Assembly (NCBI RefSeq): GCF_002008365.1
Contig: NZ_MRDL01000051.1
Coordinates: 806,001-870,000, forward strand
DNA length: 64,000 bases
Source: Rhizobium leguminosarum bv. viciae USDA 2370
Lineage (GTDB): Bacteria > Pseudomonadota > Alphaproteobacteria > Rhizobiales > Rhizobiaceae
Direction of reading: 5' to 3'
Shown: piece after piece, positions 23,933 to 32,565 of the stretch
Numbering within the stretch: the first letter of the stretch is position 1
How the letters are laid out: each line of letters starts with the position of its first letter
Translations under genes and position numbers: made by a program
Notes under the pieces: generated by a model
The model's input: the letters and a program-made list of their open reading frames with translations, nothing else
What the model was told of the DNA's origin: nothing
Database searches by the model: none

Positions 23933-25192
23933 TCAGTTGCCGGCAACCTTGGCCTTGATGTCCTCGTCGATGCGGGCATAGGCGTCGTCGAGCTTCATTT
24001 CGCCGGCGATCACCTGGCTGATGCGGGCGACGATGGCGCTGTAATAGGCGTCCGACCACTTCCAGCCCGGCAGCTTCATGGCCGGTGCCGCCGTCTGGCC
24101 GGCCGCTTCGACGAAGGCCTTCAGCGCCGCCTGCACATGCGGATTGTCGGTCTTGAAGTCCATCTGGCCGGCGGCAACGCCCTTATGCGCCGGAATGAAC
24201 AGGCTGCGTTCGGCAAATTCCTTCTGCACGTCGGCACCTGCCAGGTAGTCCATCACCTTGGCGACGTCCTTCGGGTTCTTGGTGTATTTGACGGCAACCA
24301 GACCGGCGCCGCCCTGCATGCCGGAGCATGCGACCGAACCGCAGGGGCTGCCCGCCATCACCCAGTCGAAATTGTCGCCAATCTTCTGGGCAAAACCCGA
24401 AACCTGCCAGCTGCCCGAATAAAGATAGGCAAGGCCGCCATTGATGAAGTCCTCGGCGGCGGAGCGGTAGGTGGTGCCGGCAGCACTGACCCAGACATCC
24501 TTGTTGATGGTGCCGTCCTCATTCCACTTGACGAAGCGGCTGAGGAAGTCCTTGGCGCCCTGATCGATCGGCGCCGGCTTGCCGTCGGCGGCGATATAGT
24601 TGGCGCCGTAGGAGATGTTCGGGCCGGAGACGCGATGGCCGGAGCGGTCGATCGCCATGGCGAAGACCTTCTGGCTGTCGGCGACCTTCTTGGCGGCCGC
24701 CGCCCAGTCGTCCCAGGTGGCTTTCGGGCCGGGGATCTCGACGCCGGCCTGCTCGAACAGCGTCTTGTTGACGAAGCCGCCGGTCAGCGTCAGCTGCGTC
24801 ATGAAGCCGGTGATGGCATTCGAGCCGTCCGGACGCATCCAGTCGGCCTGGGCGCCGAAATTGTCGTCCCAGTATTTCGCATCGGCAAGGAGTGGGCGAA
24901 GATCAAGCCAGTGCTGCGCCGGCGCCTTCAGATTAGTGACACGGGCGATATCCGGCCCCTGCCCGGCTTCGAGCTGCACCGGCAGCTGTTCCTTGACGAC
25001 GTCGTAGGAGACCTCGTCGAGGATGACGTTGACGTCGGGATTGGCCTTGGAGAAGCGCGAGAGCAGGTCCTTGATCACCTCGCCTTCGCCGCCGTCAGAA
25101 TACCACATGATGCGCACGTCACCGGCATGGGCGGCAACGGAACTCAAGAGAACCGCAGCAAAAGCCGCGCCGATCGATTTCATTCTGGTCAT
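23933..25192 (-). CDS. CUT1 sugar ABC transporter substrate-binding protein
   Basis: This 419-residue periplasmic protein has a signal peptide (MKSIGAAFAAVLLSSVAAHA) and the family-1 solute-binding fold (DVRIMWYSDGGEGEVIKDLL at the mature start). Two cysteines (SPCGSVACSG, near residue 280) may form a disulfide. The start at 25192 follows a GAGGAGAAAA ribosome site. The specific sugar is unknown. It lies between the 840-residue protein gene and the permeases. Confidence 0.92.
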   Translation of the reverse strand: MTRMKSIGAAFAAVLLSSVAAHAGDVRIMWYSDGGEGEVIKDLLSRFSKANPDVNVILDEVSYDVVKEQLPVQLEAGQGPDIARVTNLKAPAQHWLDLRPLLADAKYWDDNFGAQADWMRPDGSNAITGFMTQLTLTGGFVNKTLFEQAGVEIPGPKATWDDWAAAAKKVADSQKVFAMAIDRSGHRVSGPNISYGANYIAADGKPAPIDQGAKDFLSRFVKWNEDGTINKDVWVSAAGTTYRSAAEDFINGGLAYLYSGSWQVSGFAQKIGDNFDWVMAGSPCGSVACSGMQGGAGLVAVKYTKNPKDVAKVMDYLAGADVQKEFAERSLFIPAHKGVAAGQMDFKTDNPHVQAALKAFVEAAGQTAAPAMKLPGWKWSDAYYSAIVARISQVIAGEMKLDDAYARIDEDIKAKVAGN

Positions 25193-25223
25193 TTTCTCCT
25201 CCTCTTGACCGATCAATTCCTGC

Positions 25224-25250
25224 GTCCGGCCGGTCCTCCACCTGCCGGAC
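25224..25250 (-). promoter_or_regulatory. Intercistronic stem-loop upstream of the sugar-binding protein gene
   Basis: GTCCGGC and GCCGGAC form a 7-bp perfect stem with a 13-base loop in the 65-bp gap between the 840-residue gene and the binding-protein gene. There is no T-run, so it is more likely an mRNA-processing or stability element than a terminator. Confidence 0.35.
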
Positions 25251-25257
25251 ACGTCGT

Positions 25258-27780
25258 CTACGAGGCCGCGCGCCGAGGCTGCCTGCCCGGTATCTTCAGA
25301 TGTACCGCGTCTCCCCGCACCGACCAGTCCGTCGGGCGAAGAATACGGCCTTCGGCGCGCACGGTGCCGTCTTCTTCGAAGACGACCCGGCCATAATCCG
25401 GATCGACGACGATCAAGGCGCCCTCGTCGTCGCGGCGGGCCGAAAGCGTGGCGAAACGCGCCTGCATGCCGTCAAGGCTACCCTCGCGCCCGACATCGGA
25501 GAGACGGACGATCCAGCGGCCCTTGCGGCCAGCCAGCCGCAGCTCGATATCCGTCGTCGGACCTTGCTTCACCGGCTCAAGCGCGCCGTTGCCGATCAGC
25601 ATCGCAATCCCGTTGCCTGAGCGGGCGAGCGCCAGATTGCCGTCGACCACCGTGTCGTCGAAGGCCTCGAGCGGGAACCAGGCATGGGTGAAATCCGGCT
25701 GGCCCTCGTGGATCTCGAAATCGAGGATCGCCAGATCGCGATACTGATGCACGCGCGGCAGCGTTCCGCAGCCGCCCCAGAAGCTCGGCCGGCCGTAGCC
25801 GAACTGGATGGTTTCGCCGGGATGATTGATCCAGATCTGCGCTTCCGGCCCGTCGCCCAAGCGCAGATGCAGCACCGTCTCCTGGTAGCCCCAGGCGCCG
25901 GGACGATAATGGGCGATGGTGCCAAGCGCGGTGTCGCGGGTCTTATAGTGGTAGAGCGCGGCGAAACGGTTCTCGCCCTGGGAAAAGGTCCATTCCTGTG
26001 CGTCGTCGGACTGGTGCGCCGCAATCGCCGCAAGCGCTTCTGGAAAACGCAGGCCATGATCGCGAATGCAGACGGCAAGCTGCGGCAAAGCGTGGACACG
26101 CCGGCCGTACCAGCCGCGGCCCCAGAGCAGCCGGGCGATGGCGGAGAGTTCGACCGATCGGCCGGGGCGCAGCGTATGTTCGTAAGAGCGGCCCTGGCTG
26201 CCGGTCAGCATGCCGTGATGGGCGGAGCGGGCGACGATCTCCATCAGGCGGACGATGCTGGCACTCGCCCGGTTGCGGATCGTCTCATCCGGCGCACAGG
26301 CGGCCAGCGCCGTCAGCCCCTTGAAATCGATCGGGAAATAGGGAACAGAATTCCACTCGGCCATTTCCCAGCGCTCGAAATGATCGAGCCAGGCGCGAAC
26401 ACGCTCTTCGCCGATCTTCATCTGCTCAGCACCGGTGCGGCCCGAACGGACGAAGAGGGCATCGGGGAAAAGTCTGCCGCCGAGATAGGCGGCCGTATGA
26501 AAGAGAAGCGCGTGGTTTTCCGAAAAATACCACTGAACGTCGTTGCCCGGTTCGTCCATCCAATAGCGGTAGTGGAGAACGGCCTGCTCGATCCTGTCGC
26601 GCAGCTCCGATGACAGCAGATCGCTCCAGCGCGTATAGGCAAAGAGCAGCGGCACCAGCACGAAATCGGCGCAGTCGTGGCAATCCTCGATGACCGGCAG
26701 CATGGCCGAGATCATCGCCTCGGTTTCCTCGCCGCCCTGCCCCTGCGCAAGACGCGCGAAAGCACAGACCGTATCGGGTTCGGAATGGGCGGCGACCTCG
26801 GCCAGCGCCTCGGCGACGCGGTCCTCCAGAGCGGCGGGCGCTTCCCCCTGGCGTTGGGGATGACAGATCTCGACGCCGAGCGTTCGGCCGAGCGAGAGCT
26901 CGCCTGTTTTGAAGGTGATGCGGAAATGGCGGAAATCGGCGGGCATATCCGCCGATGTTCCGAGTTCCAGCTTGGTTGCTCCCGCTTCCAGCTCGAAATC
27001 ATAGTCGAAGCGTTCGATCGACATGAAGTCGCCTTCGATCTCGACATGGCAGCTTAACGCCAGCGGCAGCGGCACGGGGAAGAGGACCGTCACGTCTTCG
27101 CCGAGATAGGCGGTGCGGTCGAAGCGCATGCCCTCGAGGATGACCTCCAGCGCATCCGCGTCGCCGGCGGCGATGGGAACGGGCACGGCGGCTTCAACTT
27201 CCGGTCCTTCGACATAATCCAGCTGGAAATAGAAACGCGCGTCGCGCTCGGCGAGATCGTCGAAATAGACGCGGATCTCGTTGAGGCCAGCCGCCAGTTC
27301 GACCTCGAACAACTGCTCGGCCTCGAGATTGCGCTGGTACGGCGCCATGAAGCCCTGCTCGCGGCCATTGACGAAGAGGATCGCACCGCCGCAGGTCGAC
27401 AGGCGAAGCGTCGCGGGTCCCACTGAGCGGGCATCGAGGAAGGTGCGCGCCCAGCAGCCGATGCGCGTCGGGCGAAACCAGAAGCCGGAGAGATCGACAC
27501 GCGGGGAGGCAAAGGGAAGCCACCAGCGGACAGCGTCGAACTCGGCAGCCGGCTGCGGCCGCCGGCCGGAGAAGGATTTCTTGAATTGGGTGCGGCAGGG
27601 ATATTCATGCGGGATGAAATTCTTCGTCTTGGTGACGAAGAAAAACGGATCCATGTTGCCGTCCATCGGACGGTCGGCGACGTCATAGCGCTCCTGCCAC
27701 AGGTTGGCGAGCTGCCAGTAGACGATCGGGCTATCCTTCGCCGTTGCGCGGCGGAGATGGGATTGCTGCTCAGTGGTCAT
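25258..27780 (-). CDS. Large protein of unknown function, candidate carbohydrate-active enzyme
   Basis: This 840-residue cytoplasmic protein (no signal peptide) is the first gene of a sugar importer operon. The N-terminal third is beta-rich and resembles a galactose-binding-like or lectin-type domain (FWFRPTRIGCWARTFLDARS, then INGREQ-like FVNGREQGF). The middle (about residues 330-640) is helical with aromatic-rich loops such as NDVQWYFSENHALLFHTAAY, as expected for an alpha/alpha toroid of glycosidases or lyases. The C-terminal part is again beta-rich (YQETVLHLRLGDGPEAQIW). This overall plan resembles lyase or glycosidase toroid enzymes, but I cannot assign a family. The role is inferred from operon context. 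Confidence 0.82.
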   Translation of the reverse strand: MTTEQQSHLRRATAKDSPIVYWQLANLWQERYDVADRPMDGNMDPFFFVTKTKNFIPHEYPCRTQFKKSFSGRRPQPAAEFDAVRWWLPFASPRVDLSGFWFRPTRIGCWARTFLDARSVGPATLRLSTCGGAILFVNGREQGFMAPYQRNLEAEQLFEVELAAGLNEIRVYFDDLAERDARFYFQLDYVEGPEVEAAVPVPIAAGDADALEVILEGMRFDRTAYLGEDVTVLFPVPLPLALSCHVEIEGDFMSIERFDYDFELEAGATKLELGTSADMPADFRHFRITFKTGELSLGRTLGVEICHPQRQGEAPAALEDRVAEALAEVAAHSEPDTVCAFARLAQGQGGEETEAMISAMLPVIEDCHDCADFVLVPLLFAYTRWSDLLSSELRDRIEQAVLHYRYWMDEPGNDVQWYFSENHALLFHTAAYLGGRLFPDALFVRSGRTGAEQMKIGEERVRAWLDHFERWEMAEWNSVPYFPIDFKGLTALAACAPDETIRNRASASIVRLMEIVARSAHHGMLTGSQGRSYEHTLRPGRSVELSAIARLLWGRGWYGRRVHALPQLAVCIRDHGLRFPEALAAIAAHQSDDAQEWTFSQGENRFAALYHYKTRDTALGTIAHYRPGAWGYQETVLHLRLGDGPEAQIWINHPGETIQFGYGRPSFWGGCGTLPRVHQYRDLAILDFEIHEGQPDFTHAWFPLEAFDDTVVDGNLALARSGNGIAMLIGNGALEPVKQGPTTDIELRLAGRKGRWIVRLSDVGREGSLDGMQARFATLSARRDDEGALIVVDPDYGRVVFEEDGTVRAEGRILRPTDWSVRGDAVHLKIPGRQPRRAAS

Positions 27781-27917
27781 ATTTCAGCCCGCTCAAGCCT
27801 TGTGACGCCGGGTAAAACCCTGGCGCATGGACTGGCCGCCTAGCCACATTTCAAAGCCTCCCTGCTCTGCCGCTTGTCGCGGACTCCTCAGGCAACAATT
27901 GTGCATAGGCATTCCAT

Positions 27918-27925
27918 TTGCGCAA
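27918..27925. promoter_or_regulatory. Candidate LacI operator core
   Basis: TTGCGCAA is a perfect 8-bp palindrome with a central CG, typical of LacI-family sites, 43 bp before the LacI gene and within the 187-bp divergent promoter region shared with the 840-residue gene. Flanking GTGCAT and TTGCAT motifs add weak symmetry. Confidence 0.35.
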
Positions 27926-27967
27926 TCTGAAAGATTTTTGCATAATAGTCGGGAGCGAGGAGAGGAC

Positions 27968-29023
27968 ATGGCGGCGGAAGAGAAAAAAGGTAGGCGCACG
28001 CGCCTCGACGACATTGCCGCCAGATGCGGCGTCTCGATCAGCACGGTGTCGCGTGCGCTGGCTGGCGAAAAGGGCGTCAGGCCGGAGATTCGCAAGCTGG
28101 TGCTGGAAACGGCGAGTGCGGTCAGCTACGCCCTGCCGGCGAGCGTTGCCGGCAAGAAGGTCATGCTCGTCGCCTCCGGCGCGGCGATGATCGACTATGT
28201 CCGCAACCAGTTCACGCTCTATGTGCTCGAAGGATTGAATGCGCGCGCAGCCGCTCTCGGCATCGAACTGGCGATGCGCCCTATCGCCGACAAGGGGGAT
28301 GAAGCCCGCGTCGTCGCCGAGATGCGTGACGATCCGAGTTTTGGCGGCATGCTGATCCTGACCGTCGACGAGGAGGAGATGCTGGCGGCGGCCGCCGATC
28401 TCGGAAAGCCCGTCGTGCTCGTCAACAGCGACGATCCCTATATGCGGCTTTCGAGTGTTACGCCCTGTAACCGATCGGCCGCCTTCATCGCCGCCGAGCG
28501 GCTGATCAAGGCGGGACATCAACGTATCCTGTTCATGCTGAGGCCGGGTCGGCGGACGATCGAGCGGCGCCTGGAGGGCTGGCGCGACGCCCTGCAGCAT
28601 CATGGGCTGACGGCCGATGCCGATCTGGTGCTCGAGGTCGACGACTGGCTGCCGGAACTCGGCGCCGAGGCGGTCACCCGTCTTGTCCGCGAGAAAGGCC
28701 TCACCTTCACCGCCATCCTGACGGCGGGCGACAGTCTTGCCAATGGTGCCGTGCGCGGATTGCAGGCCATGGGTTATGCCGTCCCGCAGGACATCTCGGT
28801 GATGGGCATAGACGACCTGCCGCAGTCGGCCTTTCTCAATCCGCCGCTGTCGACGGTGCATATTCCGATGCGCGAACTCGGCGCCACCGCGCTCGATCTG
28901 CTGCGCGACATGATGCTCGGCCTTGCTGCCCCACGACGGCGGGTCGAGCTTGCCTGCCATCTCGTCGAAAGGGGTAGCGTCGCAGCGGTCAACCGCGTCC
29001 ATGTCGCAACAGTGGATCGCTGA
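27968..29023 (+). CDS. LacI-family transcriptional regulator
   Basis: This 351-residue regulator begins with the LacI helix-turn-helix (LDDIAARCGVSISTVSRALAG) and continues with the periplasmic-binding-like effector domain (for example NRSAAFIAAERLIKAGHQRI and MGIDDLPQSAFLNPPLSTVH). It is divergent from the sugar importer operon starting at 27780 and most likely represses it, with relief by the imported sugar. The ATG at 27968 is preceded by GCGAGGAGAGG. Confidence 0.92.
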   Translation: MAAEEKKGRRTRLDDIAARCGVSISTVSRALAGEKGVRPEIRKLVLETASAVSYALPASVAGKKVMLVASGAAMIDYVRNQFTLYVLEGLNARAAALGIELAMRPIADKGDEARVVAEMRDDPSFGGMLILTVDEEEMLAAAADLGKPVVLVNSDDPYMRLSSVTPCNRSAAFIAAERLIKAGHQRILFMLRPGRRTIERRLEGWRDALQHHGLTADADLVLEVDDWLPELGAEAVTRLVREKGLTFTAILTAGDSLANGAVRGLQAMGYAVPQDISVMGIDDLPQSAFLNPPLSTVHIPMRELGATALDLLRDMMLGLAAPRRRVELACHLVERGSVAAVNRVHVATVDR

Positions 29024-29044
29024 ACCCCACCACGTTCGAGGATA

Positions 29045-29788
29045 TCAAGCCTCGATAAAGCTCGCTTCGAACAGTTCTCGCGCATAGGCATCATGCGTGG
29101 TGCCGGCCTGCAGATCCGCTTTGGTGAGTTCATCAACGAAACAACCGTTCTTCATGATCAATACCCGGTCGCACATATGGCCGATAACCGCGAGGTCGTG
29201 ACTGACAAGCAGATAGGTCAGGCCCTTTTCCTCTCGCTGATCGGCAAGCAGGTTGAGGATTTCGGCCTGGACCGAGACATCGAGCGCCGATGTCGGCTCG
29301 TCGAGCAACAGGATGGGCGGCGACAGGATCAGGGCCCGGGCGATTGCCACCCGCTGCCGCTGGCCGCCGGAAAGCTCATGCGGAAAACGGTTTGCGAAAC
29401 TCGCTGGCAAACCCACCTGGATCAACGCCCTCTCGACCTTCGACCAGATATCGGAATGGCGCATGGCGCGCAGCGGCTCGGCCAAGGCGGTGCCGATACG
29501 ATGGCGCGGATGCAGGGATCCGTATGGGTCCTGAAACACCATCTGGGCAAATTTCAGCTCCTCGCGGGAGCGTTTCTTGCCGATCGGTTTGCCGCCAAGC
29601 TCGATGTGACCGGTCCAACCGGCCTCCATGCCAGCGAGGCACCGCAGCACCGTCGATTTGCCGCATCCGGATTCACCGACAATGCCAAGGGTCTCCCCCT
29701 GGTTGACCTGAAAACTGATGCCCCTGACGACATGGTTGCTTGATTTGCCGGAGGCAAAGACGACATCGAGGTCACGCACATTGATCAT
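29045..29788 (-). CDS. Dpp/Opp-type ABC transporter ATP-binding protein (second, DppF-like)
   Basis: This 247-residue ATPase has Walker A GESGCGKST (38-46), LSGGQRQR and Walker B ILLLDEPTSALD. It lacks the roughly 80-residue C-terminal oligopeptide-transporter domain of classical DppF/OppF, a shorter form also found in some other transporters of this family. It overlaps the preceding ATPase gene by 4 bp and is the last gene of the five-gene importer. The ATG at 29788 begins just before the FASGKSSNHVVRG segment. Confidence 0.92.
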   Translation of the reverse strand: MINVRDLDVVFASGKSSNHVVRGISFQVNQGETLGIVGESGCGKSTVLRCLAGMEAGWTGHIELGGKPIGKKRSREELKFAQMVFQDPYGSLHPRHRIGTALAEPLRAMRHSDIWSKVERALIQVGLPASFANRFPHELSGGQRQRVAIARALILSPPILLLDEPTSALDVSVQAEILNLLADQREEKGLTYLLVSHDLAVIGHMCDRVLIMKNGCFVDELTKADLQAGTTHDAYARELFEASFIEA

Positions 29789-30630
29789 TGCGCCGTCTCC
29801 AGATCGAGTTTCGTCCTGTCGAGAACCGCAAGGCGGCGAACCGGGTTCCTGGGGTCGGGCAGCGCCGCTATCAGCCCGCGGGTATAGGGATGGCGGGCGT
29901 CTTCGAGACGAGTCAGGGTCTCGACGATCCGGCCGGCATACATGACGATGATACGCTCGCAAAAGGCTGCCACCATGCGAATGTCGTGGCTGATCAGGAG
30001 CAGTCCGGAATTGTTCTCGCGCACCAGCTCATCGAGCAACAGCAGCACGTCCTTGCGGACGCTGACGTCAAGCGCCGAGGTCGGCTCGTCGGCGATGACA
30101 AGCTTCGGGCGCGCCAGCAGCATCATGGCGATCATCACGCGCTGGCCCATGCCGCCCGATATCTGATGCGGATAAAGCGCCATGACCCGCTCCGGATCGC
30201 TGATGCGCACGCGCTCCAGCATGGCGCGGGCAGCCTCATGCGCCTGTTTCTTGTGAAGACCGAGGTGAAGGCGGGCGGCTTCGGCGATCTGTTTGCCGAT
30301 CGAAAGCACCGGGTTCAGCGAATAGCGCGGATCCTGCATGATCAGCGCGATGTCCTTGCCGCGCAGCGCGCCCATCTGACGTTCGGTCTTCGACAGCAAC
30401 GAACTGCCGGCGAGATCCAGGCGTTCGGCCGAGACCACCGCGGCCGGCGGCAGAAGACGCATGATGGCGCGACCGGTCGTCGATTTGCCGGAACCGGATT
30501 CTCCGACGATCCCGACGCGTTCGCGCCCGACGTCGAAACTGACATTGGAGACGGCAGGCACGGCGCCTCGGCCGAAACGGACACTCAATCCTTCGACGGA
30601 TAGAACGGGCTGCAGATCACGATCTTGCAT
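29785..30630 (-). CDS. Dpp/Opp-type ABC transporter ATP-binding protein (first, DppD-like)
   Basis: This 281-residue ATPase has Walker A GESGSGKST, the family Q-loop MQDPRYSLNPVLSIGKQI, signature ISGGMGQR and Walker B LVIADEPTSALD. Its C-terminus contains PYTRGLIAALPDP but stops soon after, so it too is shorter than typical DppD. It overlaps the upstream permease gene by 14 bp. The two ATPases probably form a heterodimer. Confidence 0.92.
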   Translation of the reverse strand: MQDRDLQPVLSVEGLSVRFGRGAVPAVSNVSFDVGRERVGIVGESGSGKSTTGRAIMRLLPPAAVVSAERLDLAGSSLLSKTERQMGALRGKDIALIMQDPRYSLNPVLSIGKQIAEAARLHLGLHKKQAHEAARAMLERVRISDPERVMALYPHQISGGMGQRVMIAMMLLARPKLVIADEPTSALDVSVRKDVLLLLDELVRENNSGLLLISHDIRMVAAFCERIIVMYAGRIVETLTRLEDARHPYTRGLIAALPDPRNPVRRLAVLDRTKLDLETAQ

Positions 30631-31519
30631 GGCGAGGATCCAGAATGTCGCGCAGAGCATCTCCGGCGATGTTGAAGGCAAGGCTGGTGAGGAGGATGGC
30701 GATACCCGGCATCACGGCAACCCACCAATAATCCAGCATGAACTTGCGGCCGCTGGAGATCATCGCGCCCCATTCCGGCGCCGGCGGCTGGGCGCCAAGG
30801 CCGAGGAAGCCAAGTGACGCTGCCGTCAGAATGATACCCGCCATGTTGAGCGTCAGACGAACGATGACCGACGGGACGCACATCGGCGCGATATAGAGGA
30901 GAAGAATGCGGATCGGCGAGGCGCCATAAAGACGGGCGGCGACCACATAGTCGGCGTTTCTGACGACAAGCGCCTCGGCGCGCGCGAGCCGGGCAATCGG
31001 CGGCCATGCGGTCAGCGAGATCGCGATGATTGCCGTGGTCAAGCCGGCGCCAAGTGCTGCAGCAAAAGCCAGAGCCAGGATCAGCGACGGGAAAGACAGA
31101 ACGATATCGGTGGCGCGCATCAGAAGCGCATCGATGCGTCCGCCGAAGAAGCCGGCGACAACGCCGATCAACAGGCCGATCGGGCCGACGATCAAGGAGA
31201 TCGAAAGCACGGTCTGGAGGGTGATGCGCGTGCCGAAGATGAGGCGGCTTAAGATATCCCGGCCGAATTCGTCCGTGCCTGCCAGATGCGCGAGGCTCGG
31301 CGGCTGCAAGGCATCGCCAAGCGCCTGTATCGCCGGATCGTAGGGCGCCAGGAGCGGCGCGAAAATCGCGATCAGGCAAAGCAGACCGAGGATGACGAAC
31401 CCTCCAAGACCAAGCGGCTCGGCCGCCAATTTGCGGCCGGCGCGCGCAAACGACGCCGCGACACGGGTCGACACGCTTGGGGGGCGGATCTGAATCTCGC
31501 TGCGGATGACATCGCTCAT
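30617..31519 (-). CDS. Dpp/Opp-type ABC transporter permease (DppC-like)
   Basis: This 300-residue permease has the OppC-type N-terminal segment and a BPD-transp domain with the conserved GTDEFGRDILSRLIFGTRI near residues 94-112. About six helices are visible. It overlaps the upstream permease by 4 bp and the ATPase by 14 bp, so translation is coupled along the operon. Confidence 0.93.
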   Translation of the reverse strand: MSDVIRSEIQIRPPSVSTRVAASFARAGRKLAAEPLGLGGFVILGLLCLIAIFAPLLAPYDPAIQALGDALQPPSLAHLAGTDEFGRDILSRLIFGTRITLQTVLSISLIVGPIGLLIGVVAGFFGGRIDALLMRATDIVLSFPSLILALAFAAALGAGLTTAIIAISLTAWPPIARLARAEALVVRNADYVVAARLYGASPIRILLLYIAPMCVPSVIVRLTLNMAGIILTAASLGFLGLGAQPPAPEWGAMISSGRKFMLDYWWVAVMPGIAILLTSLAFNIAGDALRDILDPRHARS

Positions 31520-32544
31520 CGGGCCGCCTCCCGCATGCGCGGATCAAAGACGGCGTAAGCGACGTCGGCCAGGAAGTTCAACAACATGAAAATGAATCCC
31601 ACAATGATGGTGCCGGCGACGATGGCGTTCATGTCGCCGATCATCAGCGCGTTCGTCATGTACTGGCCAATGCCCGGCCAGGAGAAAACGATCTCGGTCA
31701 CGACAGCGCCCTCGAGCAGACCGCCATAGGAAATGGCAAGGATGGTGATCAGCTGCACCGCAATGTTCGGCAGGACGTGGTGCCAGATCGTGCCGAGGGG
31801 GCTCACACCCTTGGCTCGGGCCGCAATGACATAATCCTGGCTCAACTGCTCCAGGGTGAAGCTGCGGGTCATGCGCGTGATGTAGGCCATCGCCGCATAG
31901 GCGAGGATGACGGCCGGCAGAATGATATGGCCGAGCGCATTCCAGAAGATTTCGGTCTCGCCCTGCAGCAGGCTGTCGACCAACAACAGACCGGTGCGCG
32001 GTGTGACGAGGCCTTCGTAAAACACATCGATCCTGCCCGGCCCGCCGACCCAGTTGAGGCCGGCATAGAAGATGACGAGGCCGACGATGCCGAACCAGAA
32101 AACCGGGATCGAATGACCGACGAGCGCGACGACCCGGGCCGTCTTGTCGATGAAGCTGTCGCGAAACAGCGCCGCGACCAGCCCGAGCGGGACACCGACG
32201 AAGGTCGAAATGATCACCGCCAGCGTCGCAAGTTCGAACGTCGCCGGAAACGCCTGGGCGAGGTCCGAAGAGACGGGATTGCCGGTGAGGACGGCCGTGC
32301 CGAAATCACCATGCGCCAGGCCGTTCAGATAGAGGAAAAACTGCTGGTAGATCGGCAGATCGAGCCCCAGGCGCGCCCGCATCGCCGCATAGGCGGCGGG
32401 ATCGGCGAGCTCGCCGACAATCGCGCCGACCGGATCGGTGGGCAAGACGCGGCCGATCACGAAGGTCACACATAAGAGGATGAACAGGCTGACCAGCAAA
32501 TGCGCCAGGCGTCGGCCAAATTCGGCTACGGAGAGTTCCTTCAT
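31516..32544 (-). CDS. Dpp/Opp-type ABC transporter permease (DppB-like)
   Basis: This 342-residue permease has the DppB/OppB N-terminal helix, the family sequence ARAKGVSPLGTIWHHVLPN in its EAA loop and LLEGAVVTEIVFSWPGIGQY near the end. It starts 21 bp after the stop of the substrate-binding protein gene. It pairs with the DppC-like permease to form the channel. Confidence 0.93.
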   Translation of the reverse strand: MKELSVAEFGRRLAHLLVSLFILLCVTFVIGRVLPTDPVGAIVGELADPAAYAAMRARLGLDLPIYQQFFLYLNGLAHGDFGTAVLTGNPVSSDLAQAFPATFELATLAVIISTFVGVPLGLVAALFRDSFIDKTARVVALVGHSIPVFWFGIVGLVIFYAGLNWVGGPGRIDVFYEGLVTPRTGLLLVDSLLQGETEIFWNALGHIILPAVILAYAAMAYITRMTRSFTLEQLSQDYVIAARAKGVSPLGTIWHHVLPNIAVQLITILAISYGGLLEGAVVTEIVFSWPGIGQYMTNALMIGDMNAIVAGTIIVGFIFMLLNFLADVAYAVFDPRMREAAR

Positions 32545-32565
32545 GATCGGCTGTCCTGGGAAGTA

